Assembly: GCA_040367435.1 (NCBI GenBank) | Contig: BAABWY010000005.1 | Coordinates: forward strand, 1 to 64,000 | Reading direction: 5' to 3' | DNA from: Hyphomicrobiales bacterium 4NK60-0047b | GTDB lineage: Bacteria; Pseudomonadota; Alphaproteobacteria; Rhizobiales; HXMU1428-3 | Length of the DNA: 64,000 nucleotides | Shown here: one piece after another, positions 56,496 to 64,000 of the stretch | How the letters are laid out: each line of letters begins with the position of its first letter | Numbering within the stretch: the stretch's first letter is position 1 | Translations under genes and position numbers: made by a program | The notes under the pieces: model-generated | Told to the model about the DNA's origin: nothing | Database searches by the model: none | Seen by the model: only the letters and a program-made list of their open reading frames with translations

Positions 56496-56657
56496 GATTT
56501 TTTAGTATCTTTTTTACAATTCTTTTTAATGATTTGAATTGAGTGGTTTAATGAGCTGAAGTCAATTTATAGCTTACATAATTACAATTGCACACTTCTA
56601 ACCTAAGTTAGACCATTATGACAGAGCTATTTTCGTCGCGAAGCTTCTATTTTTGGC

Positions 56658-57839
56658 CTAGTCAGTTAATGGCTGGTGTCCGACGATTTCAAGATTATAA
56701 CTCTCCAAACCAATTATTTTCGGTAATTTTGAGTTACTTAATAATATAATCTTTTGAAGCCCTAGATCAGATAAGATCTGAGCTCCTAATCCATATTCAA
56801 CGAGACGCTCTGTTTTCTTTTGTTCTGAGCTTGTCTCTGAATTGTTATTCCCCATTGACGTTAGGGTTGCCATTAAATTTTTTGCCTCACCGTGGCGGAT
56901 CAGCACAATAACACCATTTTGTTTTTCACCGATGATTTTCATTGATGTCTGAACAGCTTCAGCTCCGGACATATCACCATTAATACCGATGATGTCCTGT
57001 AAAACATTGCAACCATGCATGCGCACCAATGTTGGCTTACTAGGGTCAATCTCTCCTTTAACAAAAGCAAGGTGCTCAACTTCATCCAATTTTGAGCGAT
57101 AGACCCGGCAGGTAAACTCCCCCCCAAAGGGTGACGATATCTCTTGCTCTGATGTTTTATAAATCAGGCTATCATTGGTACGGCGGTAAGCAATGAGATC
57201 TTCAATTGTACCAATTTTAAGATCATGAATTTTTGCAAATTCAATCAAATCCGGCAACCTGGCCATTGAGCCATCATCATTCATGATTTCGCAAATCACA
57301 CCAGATGGGTTTTGCCCAGCAAGACGAGAAATATCAACAGCAGCTTCTGTGTGCCCGGCTCTAACTAGCACGCCGCCATCTCGTGCGATTAACGGAAAGA
57401 CATGCCCTGGTGAAACAATGTCGTTTACATTGGTTTGCTCATTAATAGCAACTGAGATTGTGTGCGCTCTGTCATGGGCCGAGATGCCTGTGCTGATGCC
57501 TTCTCTTGCTTCAATGGATACAGTAAAGGCCGTTTGATTTCTTGCTTGATTGTGACGCACCATATAATCAAGGTTTAACTTATTCGCTCGCTCTGGATCA
57601 AGCGCTAAACAAATGAGCCCACGGCCATTTTTGGCCATGAAATTAATGGCATCACTATTTGCGAAGGCACCAGGGATTATCAGGTCCCCTTCATTTTCTC
57701 TATCTTCAGCATCGACCAGAATAAACATACGGCCGTGGCGGGCATCTTCTATGATGTCTTCAATTGGTGAAATTCCAGAATTGCTTGCGTCCATTTTTAT
57801 TGTTTCCAAGACTTTGCTTCGATCTTCAGTTATTGTCAT
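56658..57839 (-). CDS. ribB: 3,4-dihydroxy-2-butanone-4-phosphate synthase with a degenerate GTP cyclohydrolase II domain
   Basis: A 393-residue fusion of the RibBA type. Residues about 22-225 are a complete DHBP synthase: MFILVDAEDRENEGDLIIPG, the HDRAHTI region, and RAGHTEAAVDISRLAG. The C-terminal GTP cyclohydrolase II-like domain (about 230-393) lacks the three zinc cysteines (the family has CPCGLxxHxxCLTGD): only VRMHGCNVLQDIIGI is present. So only the DHBP synthase activity is expected, and a separate RibA must exist elsewhere. ATG 57839 overlaps the ribE stop by one base (TAATG). Both make riboflavin. Confidence 0.92.
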   Translation of the reverse strand: MTITEDRSKVLETIKMDASNSGISPIEDIIEDARHGRMFILVDAEDRENEGDLIIPGAFANSDAINFMAKNGRGLICLALDPERANKLNLDYMVRHNQARNQTAFTVSIEAREGISTGISAHDRAHTISVAINEQTNVNDIVSPGHVFPLIARDGGVLVRAGHTEAAVDISRLAGQNPSGVICEIMNDDGSMARLPDLIEFAKIHDLKIGTIEDLIAYRRTNDSLIYKTSEQEISSPFGGEFTCRVYRSKLDEVEHLAFVKGEIDPSKPTLVRMHGCNVLQDIIGINGDMSGAEAVQTSMKIIGEKQNGVIVLIRHGEAKNLMATLTSMGNNNSETSSEQKKTERLVEYGLGAQILSDLGLQKIILLSNSKLPKIIGLESYNLEIVGHQPLTD

Positions 57840-58474
57840 TATTTCTTGCTCTCGAGCTCTTGTTCCCCAAGAACCTTTGGGCTAAGAACCGAGTTTGCTC
57901 TAAGGGCGTAGCGGGCAAGAACATCAATTTCAATATTCATTTTTGTTCCCTCATCGCATAAGTGCCATGTTGTCTCAGAAAATGTGTGTGGAATGATGGC
58001 AACACCAAATTCATCATCATCCACTTCATTCACGGTTAAAGACACACCGTTTAAGGTCACAGAACCTTTGGTGGCTATATAAACTTTTAAGTCTTCTGGC
58101 ACTTTCAAAACATATCTATGAGAATTGCCATCAGCTTTTTTTGTTTTTATTTCCGCCACGCCATCAACATGACCAGAGACGATATGGCCTCCGAATTCTT
58201 CACCCATTTTCATGGCACGTTCTAAATTTATTTTTTGCCCGACCTTCCAGCTATCTAGCGTGGTCATTTGTAAGGTTTCAGGAGAGACATCAACACTAAA
58301 AATAGTCTCACCATTCTCAGCTTTAGTTAAGTTTGTGACAGTAAGACAACATCCATCACAACTGATGGACGCACCAAGAAGTATAGTCTCTTTGTCATAA
58401 TGACACTCAATTTCGAATTGACCTGCATTTCTGCTGACCAATGTGCCTGTGTCTGTGATTATACCGGTAAACAT
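57839..58474 (-). CDS. ribE: Riboflavin synthase alpha subunit
   Basis: A 211-residue enzyme with two lumazine-binding domains. MFTGIITDTGTLVSRN starts the first and HIVSGHVDGVAEIKTKK the second. SISCDGCCLTVTNL and SVTLNGVSLTVNEVDDDEFGVAIIPHTFSETTWH are paired motifs of the duplicated domains. It dismutates 6,7-dimethyl-8-ribityllumazine to riboflavin. It overlaps ribB by a base, showing tight coupling. The preceding ribD is 400 bases away across a region with a decayed repeat. Confidence 0.97.
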   Translation of the reverse strand: MFTGIITDTGTLVSRNAGQFEIECHYDKETILLGASISCDGCCLTVTNLTKAENGETIFSVDVSPETLQMTTLDSWKVGQKINLERAMKMGEEFGGHIVSGHVDGVAEIKTKKADGNSHRYVLKVPEDLKVYIATKGSVTLNGVSLTVNEVDDDEFGVAIIPHTFSETTWHLCDEGTKMNIEIDVLARYALRANSVLSPKVLGEQELESKK

Positions 58475-58877
58475 CTAGCTGTTATGCCTTATATATGAAG
58501 CATGGTGCAAGGGCTTTTGTTTCCCCTTTTAGTGATTTTTCATGAAAGGCGTTGATTGCCAATCCATAACTCTAAGTTATGTGCTTAACCCTATCATTCA
58601 AGCTCATCTTTTAAGGTTTATTCGCCTGTGAATAGGCTCTGACACCCAAATAGCCCATATTCGCATCTAATTTGTTTTATTCATAGTCAGCCTATAGTTG
58701 GTAGTATCCAAATAGGCTCTTTAAATTCTCTCACGACAATTCTACCGCCGAAGAGATAGGCCTTCTAGGGAGTTACTGGGCACCAGGCAACAGTGTTACC
58801 ATGTCTCTTAGATTGAAAAAGGCTGAGTTCCTCCTTCGGGTCATTGGTTTTCGCTTCGAATGTCCACTAATAAAAGT
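58475..58877. other. 403-bp region between ribD and ribE
   Basis: Contains a decayed long repeat (58731-58839). I looked for an FMN riboswitch-like purine-rich pattern ahead of ribE and did not see one. No ORF. Confidence 0.5.
58731..58839 (+). repeat. Decayed long modular hairpin element
   Basis: Keeps CTCACGACAATTC, GGCCTTCTAGGG, GGGCACCAGGCAACAGTGTTACCATGT-like pattern and TTCCTCCTTCGG. Stems are mostly broken, with compensation lost. Confidence 0.6.
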
Positions 58878-60011
58878 TTATATTTTTAAGTGCTGATCCA
58901 TTAGATTATCGCCAAGTTTTTGACTGTGATCTAGCTCAAAGCCGAGCTCACCTTCTAGCCAGCTTAAGGTGTGAGAACCGAAGGGAAGGAAGTTTTCATC
59001 GGATATTGAGCTTGCCCCTTTAAAGATATTTACTTGATCAACTAAGTTTGCTTTTAAGAAATTTTGCGCTGTGGCTGGGCCACCTTCTACCAACAAACGA
59101 GTGATGCCTTTTTGGGCTAAGTTATTGGTTATTTCTTTAACATCCAGGCTGTCTTGCTCCGCATTAGTCACATCAGATGAATTTACAAGAATAAGTTCAC
59201 AGTCTCTCTCTTGATAGTTAGAGATTTTTTGTTTTGAGTGATCACTGTTTGTTATCACCCAGGGCCGAATGGCATTGTTTGAATTAAAGATTTTCAATTC
59301 AGCTGGGAGGGTAAGATTTCTATCAATGATGACAGGTCTTGGCGATCTGTGCTCCAAGCCATTCAAACGACAGGTTAAGGTCGGGTTGTCTTGTTCTGCC
59401 GTTTTTCTTCCCACAAGAATGGCGTCCGCTTCAGCTCTTAACAAATGCCCTCTTTTGCGTGCTAAGGCTGAGGTGACCCATGTTGGTGAATTTTCAGAAG
59501 CACTTGCGACCAGACCGTTTTTAGAAACGGCCATTTTCACAATTGTGTAAGGGCGGTTTTCTGTTTGCCTTAAAAAGTGTCCTTTGTTCAGTGCATCAGC
59601 CTCATCCTTACAAACACCGGTGACAACTTCGATACCCGCTTGTTTTAAGCGCTCTAGTCCGGTTCCTTTTACACGTTCATCTAAATCAGTTGATGCAACA
59701 ACGACGCGTTTTAGACCTGCCTTAATAATAGCTTCTGTGCATGGTGGGGTGCGGCCTTGATGATTACATGGCTCCAGGGTGACATAAAGCGTGGCGCCTT
59801 TTGCTCTCTTGCCTGCTTGGCTTATGGCTTGAGGCTCGCCATGGGGAATACCATCAACACCAGTTACAGCTCTTCCTATGATTTGCTTGCCGTCTTGATT
59901 GTCATAGACAATAACAGCGCCGACAGCGGGGTTGGGACTGGTTGTGCCAAGACCTCTTCTCGCCATATGCAAGGCAACACGCATATATGTTTCATCGTGC
60001 TCTAACTGCAT
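58878..60011 (-). CDS. ribD: Bifunctional pyrimidine deaminase/reductase RibD
   Basis: A 377-residue enzyme for two early riboflavin steps: deamination and reduction of the pyrimidine intermediate. The N-terminal deaminase has the zinc motif VTGVDGIPHGEPQAI and LEPCNHQGRTPPCTEAII; the C-terminal reductase starts RPYTIVKMAVSKNGLVASA. Length is in the normal range. It follows nrdR with a gap of about 70 bases. No FMN riboswitch is evident. All motifs are intact. Confidence 0.96.
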   Translation of the reverse strand: MQLEHDETYMRVALHMARRGLGTTSPNPAVGAVIVYDNQDGKQIIGRAVTGVDGIPHGEPQAISQAGKRAKGATLYVTLEPCNHQGRTPPCTEAIIKAGLKRVVVASTDLDERVKGTGLERLKQAGIEVVTGVCKDEADALNKGHFLRQTENRPYTIVKMAVSKNGLVASASENSPTWVTSALARKRGHLLRAEADAILVGRKTAEQDNPTLTCRLNGLEHRSPRPVIIDRNLTLPAELKIFNSNNAIRPWVITNSDHSKQKISNYQERDCELILVNSSDVTNAEQDSLDVKEITNNLAQKGITRLLVEGGPATAQNFLKANLVDQVNIFKGASSISDENFLPFGSHTLSWLEGELGFELDHSQKLGDNLMDQHLKI

Positions 60012-60084
60012 ATTGACACTTTATTTCCTTTTGTAACGCTCACTTTAAAACAGTGACTTTTAAAGTGGTAGCTTTGAGATGATT

Positions 60085-60549
60085 TTACTCATCATCTTCT
60101 TTATCAGAAAGCTCATCAAGAACCCCTTCAAAATCAGCTGCTTCTCTGAAATTTCTATAAACAGAAGCAAAGCGCACATAGGCCACTTCATCAAGTACTT
60201 TTAAACCATCCATAACAAGCCCGCCAATCATATCTGATGTTATGACAGATTCGCCTGAGGCTTCTAGCTGGCGCACAATCCCTGAGATCAGTTGATCAAC
60301 CCGTTCATCATCTACTTTACGTTTGCGCAGGGCAATGCGAATAGAGCGATAGAGTTTATCGCGATCAAACGGCATTGTGCGTCCGTTTCTTTTCGCGACA
60401 GAAAGTTCACGCAACTGGACCCGTTCAAAGGTTGTAAAGCGTCCGCCACAAGTTGAGCAGGAGCGCCGCCTGCGAATGGATTGGTTTTCCTCAGCCGGGC
60501 GACTGTCTTTCACTTGCGTTTCTTTGTTGCCACAATAGGGACAGCGCAT
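60085..60549 (-). CDS. nrdR: Transcriptional repressor NrdR
   Basis: A 154-residue zinc-ribbon plus ATP-cone regulator of ribonucleotide reductase genes. Zinc-binding [45 protein letters not shown] gives four cysteines (C3, C6, C31, C34-like positions). The ATP-cone begins [20 protein letters not shown]. Acidic tail. Order glyA-nrdR-ribD is conserved in alphaproteobacteria. A strong hairpin separates it from glyA. Confidence 0.97.
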   Translation of the reverse strand: MRCPYCGNKETQVKDSRPAEENQSIRRRRSCSTCGGRFTTFERVQLRELSVAKRNGRTMPFDRDKLYRSIRIALRKRKVDDERVDQLISGIVRQLEASGESVITSDMIGGLVMDGLKVLDEVAYVRFASVYRNFREAADFEGVLDELSDKEDDE

Positions 60550-60630
60550 GATTTAGATCCTTAATTGGAAGAGAACTGTAAAATATGTATTTGGGGAGTT
60601 AATGAGAGATATTTTAAACTGTACGAATAA

Positions 60631-60701
60631 AAATAGGAAGAGCTCTTACATCTCTTTCCCTCTTATATTTACGAGAGAAAAAGAGAAAGCTCTTCCTATT
60701 T
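60631..60701 (-). terminator. Long perfect-stem hairpin between glyA and nrdR
   Basis: AAATAGGAAGAGCT (60631-60644) pairs perfectly with AGCTCTTCCTATTT (60688-60701), with further pairing of TCTCTTT-type arms inside. On the - strand TTTTTATT follows, so it ends glyA transcription; partial readthrough to nrdR is possible. Confidence 0.85.
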
Positions 60702-60739
60702 CAAGTGCTGTTACAATCGTTTAAATCAATCGAAGAGAT

Positions 60740-62023
60740 TTAAAGTGCTTTTTCGTAAATTGGGAACCGGCTTGTTAGCGCAATTGCTTTTTCTTTCACT
60801 CTTGCTTCACAAGCCGCATTACCTTCTGCGCTATTGGCTTTTTGTAAGCCTTCGAGCACTTCAGTTATCAGCTCACCAATTTCAACAAATTCAGCTGTGC
60901 CAAAGCCACGGCTTGTGCCTGCTGGTGACCCTAGACGAATGCCTGATGTGACCATAGGTTTTTCAGGATCGAATGGGATACCGTTTTTATTACATGTGAT
61001 AAAGGCTCGGCCCATCGCTTCTTCAGCTTCATTGCCTTTTAGATTTTTCGGGCGCAAATCAACCAGAACGACATGAGTGTCCGTTCCGTCAGAAACCAGA
61101 TCAAAGCCGCCTTTTTTCAGGGTATCGCCAAGTGCTTTGGCATTATCTAGGACATTTTGTGAGTAAGTTTTAAACTCAGGTCTCAATGCTTCACCGAATG
61201 CAACAGCTTTTGCAGCGACAACATGCATCAGTGGGCCACCTTGAAGGCCTGGAAAAATTGCTGAATTGAATTTTTTACCCAAAGCTAGATCGTTAGAGAG
61301 GATCATGCCGCCACGTGGTCCACGCAATGTTTTGTGTGTTGTTGTTGTTGCAACATGTGCGTGTGGAAACGGGGATGGGTGAACGCCTGCTGCGACAAGG
61401 CCTGCAAAGTGAGCCATATCAACCAAAAGATAGGCGCCAACTTCATCAGCAATTTGTCTAAAGCGAGCAAAATCGATTTGACGAGGATAGGCTGAACCAC
61501 CTGCGACAATTAATTTTGGTTTGTGTTCTTTTGCCAAACGCTCAACATCATCATAATCAATTCTGTGGGTCTCTTTATCAACACCGTAAGACACTGCATT
61601 GAACCACTTACCAGACAGGTTTGGCCGTGAGCCGTGAGTTAAGTGTCCGCCTGCATCAAGGCTTAGACCTAAAATCGTATCGCCTGGTTTAATGAGCGCT
61701 AGAAATACACCCTGGTTGGCCTGGCTACCAGAATGAGGTTGCACATTTGCGTATTCACAATTGAATAGCTTGCACGCCCGCTCAATGGCTAATTCTTCAG
61801 CTTTATCAACAAAATGACACCCACCATAATAGCGTTTACCTGGATAACCTTCAGCGTATTTATTTGTCATCAATGACCCTGAGGCTTGAAGCACTGCATT
61901 TGAGACAATATTCTCTGAAGCGATCAGCTCGATCTCATCTCTTTGGCGGCCATATTCTTCTGTTATGGCGTCGAATATAGCTGGATCAGTTTGTTCTAGG
62001 TTTTGCGTGAAAATAGATGTCAT
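60740..62023 (-). CDS. glyA: Serine hydroxymethyltransferase
   Basis: A 427-residue PLP enzyme interconverting serine and glycine with tetrahydrofolate. Start and motif [33 protein letters not shown]; the PLP-lysine is in [11 protein letters not shown], with [15 protein letters not shown] and [19 protein letters not shown] nearby. Length is normal. It is first of the glyA-nrdR-ribD series. I see no glycine riboswitch in the 294-base gap upstream. Confidence 0.97.
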   Translation of the reverse strand: MTSIFTQNLEQTDPAIFDAITEEYGRQRDEIELIASENIVSNAVLQASGSLMTNKYAEGYPGKRYYGGCHFVDKAEELAIERACKLFNCEYANVQPHSGSQANQGVFLALIKPGDTILGLSLDAGGHLTHGSRPNLSGKWFNAVSYGVDKETHRIDYDDVERLAKEHKPKLIVAGGSAYPRQIDFARFRQIADEVGAYLLVDMAHFAGLVAAGVHPSPFPHAHVATTTTHKTLRGPRGGMILSNDLALGKKFNSAIFPGLQGGPLMHVVAAKAVAFGEALRPEFKTYSQNVLDNAKALGDTLKKGGFDLVSDGTDTHVVLVDLRPKNLKGNEAEEAMGRAFITCNKNGIPFDPEKPMVTSGIRLGSPAGTSRGFGTAEFVEIGELITEVLEGLQKANSAEGNAACEARVKEKAIALTSRFPIYEKAL

Positions 62024-62317
62024 TTCAGACCTTTCCTGTTCAAACCCTAATGTTGATATAGTCTGGTATGGCAGTTTGTTTGGCCATTTATGTGTGAGCT
62101 AAATTTTCATTTTTTGCTCAAAACCAGGTTGGGGGTGGGGTTTGATTTTTTTAAGCTCTCTTTTGTCTTTCTAGAGCCTTCATTGAAACGAGCCCTTCTC
62201 TAGCATGGTGTTTCATGGACAACAAGACTGCACATTGTCTTTCCATGAAGAATTTTCATCTCAATCATGTGATACTAATCTATGATATGAAGAAAAATAA
62301 GTCTTGTGGCAGGGATA

Positions 62318-62515
62318 TTAAGTCGCACTTTGTGCTATTTTGCGCTTTAGTTTTTTTACTGCCAAATTTGTCATATGCTCTTTCGTGACTTTTGCAGGCC
62401 CAATGACTGTTGCCTCCAGTCCTGTTTTTGCGTCAATCGCTGTCGCTTTTTGACTCTGGCCAACAACTTGAAATTCAATGTAAATTTCTCCAACATGGTT
62501 TAAATTATTCGCCAT
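62318..62515 (-). CDS. Small conserved protein (DUF6898-like)
   Basis: A 65-residue protein starting MANNLNHVGEIYIEFQVVGQSQKATAIDAKTGLEATVIGPAKVTKEHM, with a basic end KKLKRKIAQ. Small proteins with the GE...F...G...KA.AID..TG.EA.V.GP pattern and this place near glyA are common in the order (the DUF6898 type); the function is unknown. Start ATG 62515 follows GTGAGAGAAA, a purine run made by the edge of the long repeat at 62521. The in-frame upstream GTG at 62527 belongs to the repeat. Confidence 0.75.
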   Translation of the reverse strand: MANNLNHVGEIYIEFQVVGQSQKATAIDAKTGLEATVIGPAKVTKEHMTNLAVKKLKRKIAQSAT

Positions 62516-62520
62516 TTTTT

Positions 62521-62724
62521 CTCTCACGGCTATTGCTTTTTGTGGCGCTTCAGGTTGCCCACTAGCAACCGCGCTGTTGAAAGCGTTAGGGCCTCCGAGG
62601 GGCGGCCTTTTTTGCGATCAGCTTATCCGTACTCGCTATGCTTCGTTCGGACTGATCTTGTGCACCAGACACCACTGGCGTCATGTCCCTCAGCCCTAAA
62701 AGGGGCTAAGCTCCTTACTTCGGG
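62521..62724 (+). repeat. Composite long modular element with two nested palindromes
   Basis: CTCTCACGGCTATTGC starts a long element. Its first stem (GCTTT/GAAAGC) carries an inserted short hairpin GGTTGC-CCACTA-GCAACC with outer GCGC arms (62544-62577). After GGGCCTCCGAGGGGCGG comes the 46-bp palindrome (62613-62658). The end is CACTGGCGTCATGTCC, AGCCC/GGGCT and CTCCTTACTTCGG. Confidence 0.85.
62613..62658. repeat. 46-bp palindromic element, intergenic copy
   Basis: TGCGATCAGC to CTGATCT, 38/46 identical to the copy in nusB (55937-55982). It sits in the position of the second hairpin of the long element. Confidence 0.8.
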
Positions 62725-62849
62725 ACGACGGTTTAAGTTTTCTCTCTAACACTTTAATACTGTTACGGGTGAGAATTTGAGTTGAGTATAATGAGATTCT
62801 TTTCATTTAAAAAGGCTGCTATTACTCGAATAAAAGGCTTTTAAAATAA

Positions 62850-62883
62850 AAAGGCTGCCTTTGAATGATCAAAGGCAGCCTTT
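62850..62883 (-). terminator. Rho-independent terminator after the L,D-transpeptidase gene
   Basis: AAAGGCTGCCTTTG/CAAAGGCAGCCTTT, a perfect 14-bp stem with a 6-base loop; on the - strand followed by TTATTTTAAAAG. It is 33 bases from the stop codon. Confidence 0.88.
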
Positions 62884-62915
62884 AAACTTTAATTTTTATA
62901 TTTAGGGTCTAGACC

Positions 62916-64000
62916 CTAGTAATTTGATGCTGTTGCACCAACACCGTCTTGTTTATATAGATCCCGGCGGAAATGTACTGTGCCATCTCTGGTTGCCCAT
63001 GACGTTACATAGATAAAATAAACAGGGGCCCGAGTTTTCAAGCGAACATCTTTGCGCTCGCCGTTTGTTTGCATTTGATCTACGCGGCCACGGCTCCAGT
63101 CTTTATTATCTTTCAAAAGCCATGCTACAAGTTGCTTCACATTTTGCACACGTATACAACCTGAGCTATTTGCTCTTAAGTTACGGCCAAATAAGCTTTT
63201 TGATGGTGTGTCATGCATATAAACAGCGTGTTTATTGTGAAAGTTGATTTTTACAAAACCCATTGAATTATCTTTCCATGGGTCTTGGCGATAGCGATAA
63301 TTATATACTGAATTTGAGTTCCAGTTGATCTTTCTTGGATCAACCTTCCTGCCATTACCGTCCAACGCTGAAATTTTAAAGCGTTCTAGCAGATCATATC
63401 TACCACGTTTTGCTTCAGCGCGTGCTTTTGGTACTAAATCTTTACGGACGATGCTCCGAGGCACATTCCAGTAGGGATTAAAGTTGATTTCGTGAATTTT
63501 ACTACGCAGGCGCGGCGTTTGACGATCAATTTTACCAACAACCGCTGCATGACGAGAGACAATGCGTCCATTTTCAACAACTTCAATTTGCTGAGCCGGC
63601 ACATTAACTGACACGTATCGTTTTGCAGTACTACGTGTCAGGCCATTAAGACGCGCAATGTTTGTGCGTATTTGGCGCAATCTAACAGTAGCTGGTACAT
63701 TTAACGCTCTTAACGTTCTACGATCAACTAAGCCTGATGGCGTCAGCCCATGACGAACCTGAAACCTTTTAACGGCACGTTCGACGTAATAATCATATGT
63801 GGAATAGCTTGAACTTTTTTGCAGATCACCAGAAAATTCCAAACGTTTGCGCAGTAGAGCGACGTTTTGTCCGCTGTAACCTGGGCCCATTTTTCCTTTT
63901 GGAATTGTGCGCCAGCCACCCGCTGAAACAATGGCTGCATAGCGTTTTACCGCTTGTTTCATCAGAGGAATGTTAGCTTTATCTAAGGTTGGGAACCCTT
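62916..64000 (-). CDS. L,D-transpeptidase (YcbB-like), 5' end off the right edge
   Basis: At least 361 codons, with the frame open past the window edge: residues before ATG 63962 read GFPTLDKANIPL, so the real start is outside. A peptidoglycan-binding domain (about 30 to 80 from 63962: NVALLRKRLEFSGDL through RFQVRHGLTPSGLVDRRTLRALN) precedes the YkuD catalytic domain. The latter has VNVPAQQIEVVENGRIVSRHAAVVGK and the active-site block YMHDTPSKSLFGRNLRANSSGCIRVQN, holding the catalytic Cys in SSGCIRV. It makes 3-3 peptidoglycan cross-links or attaches proteins in the periplasm. Basic composition is high. Confidence 0.93.
   Translation of the reverse strand, partial: GFPTLDKANIPLMKQAVKRYAAIVSAGGWRTIPKGKMGPGYSGQNVALLRKRLEFSGDLQKSSSYSTYDYYVERAVKRFQVRHGLTPSGLVDRRTLRALNVPATVRLRQIRTNIARLNGLTRSTAKRYVSVNVPAQQIEVVENGRIVSRHAAVVGKIDRQTPRLRSKIHEINFNPYWNVPRSIVRKDLVPKARAEAKRGRYDLLERFKISALDGNGRKVDPRKINWNSNSVYNYRYRQDPWKDNSMGFVKINFHNKHAVYMHDTPSKSLFGRNLRANSSGCIRVQNVKQLVAWLLKDNKDWSRGRVDQMQTNGERKDVRLKTRAPVYFIYVTSWATRDGTVHFRRDLYKQDGVGATASNY

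Noticed and set aside
58475-58877. FMN riboswitch upstream of the riboflavin genes
   Set aside because: I looked for the conserved purine-rich blocks on the - strand ahead of ribE, and also near ribBA and ribD, and did not see them. Only a decayed repeat is present.
62024-62317. Glycine or SAM-type riboswitch upstream of glyA
   Set aside because: No recognisable conserved core was seen; the region is AT-rich with one short G-rich tract only.

Overview
The window reads as chromosomal DNA of a low-GC alphaproteobacterium, most likely Hyphomicrobiales (Rhizobiales-like). The evidence is gene order and content: bamE / CBP3-type chaperone / DUF177 / plsX / fabH / ihfA / merR; glyA / nrdR / ribD / ribE / ribBA / ribH / nusB / thiL / hppA; and rpmE / rcdA / DUF1192 / quinone oxidoreductase / trcR, which includes CtrA-network genes found only in alphaproteobacteria. 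Codon use is fairly even across the window. There is no transposase, integrase or phage gene, no rRNA operon and no CRISPR array. One tRNA, tRNA-Pro(GGG), is present.

Layout. 1-6.7 kb: a Wzx/Wzy-type exopolysaccharide locus (Wzz-like partner running off the left edge, Wza-like lipoprotein, GT4 glycosyltransferase, initiating sugar transferase, Wzy/WaaL polymerase). 6.8-8.1 kb: a GrpB-like gene and a frameshifted P-loop kinase. 8.3-14.1 kb: the fatty-acid/phospholipid cluster and divergent bamE. 14.5-29.9 kb: housekeeping and accessory metabolism (O-methyltransferase, guaA, enoyl-CoA hydratase, RNA methyltransferases, two MAPEG proteins, guaB, hbd, rlmE-ppx, sulfate activation cysD-cysNC). 30.5-35.6 kb: a PadR-controlled RND efflux operon. 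35.7-41.8 kb: an island of accessory proteins of a PQQ-dependent alcohol oxidation system (SBP3 protein, cytochrome c PedF, ABC binding protein, beta-propeller, ABC ATPase and permease), but without the quinoprotein dehydrogenase. 42.2-47.1 kb: rpmE and cell-cycle genes rcdA and trcR. 47.4-54 kb: small orphan genes, an SDR, prpE and the H+-pyrophosphatase. 54.2-64 kb: thiamine/riboflavin/one-carbon genes and an L,D-transpeptidase running off the right edge.

The most unusual feature is the intergenic DNA. At least eight good copies (plus three decayed ones) of a roughly 105-115 bp modular element lie between genes, all in the same orientation. Each has fixed linker sequences separating four hairpins whose stems differ between copies by compensating changes. 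A second, shorter hairpin family (about 36-39 bp, with a TTGC/GCAA-type or ATGC/GCAT-type stem around a CCAC-type loop) occurs alone, in tandem arrays and nested inside itself or inside the long element. A third 46-bp palindrome occurs once inside a long element and once in frame inside nusB, recalling the Rickettsia palindromic elements that enter coding genes. In four cases the edge of a repeat provides the purine-rich Shine-Dalgarno sequence of the next gene.

Functions are assigned from recognised motifs, length and synteny only; no database search was possible.
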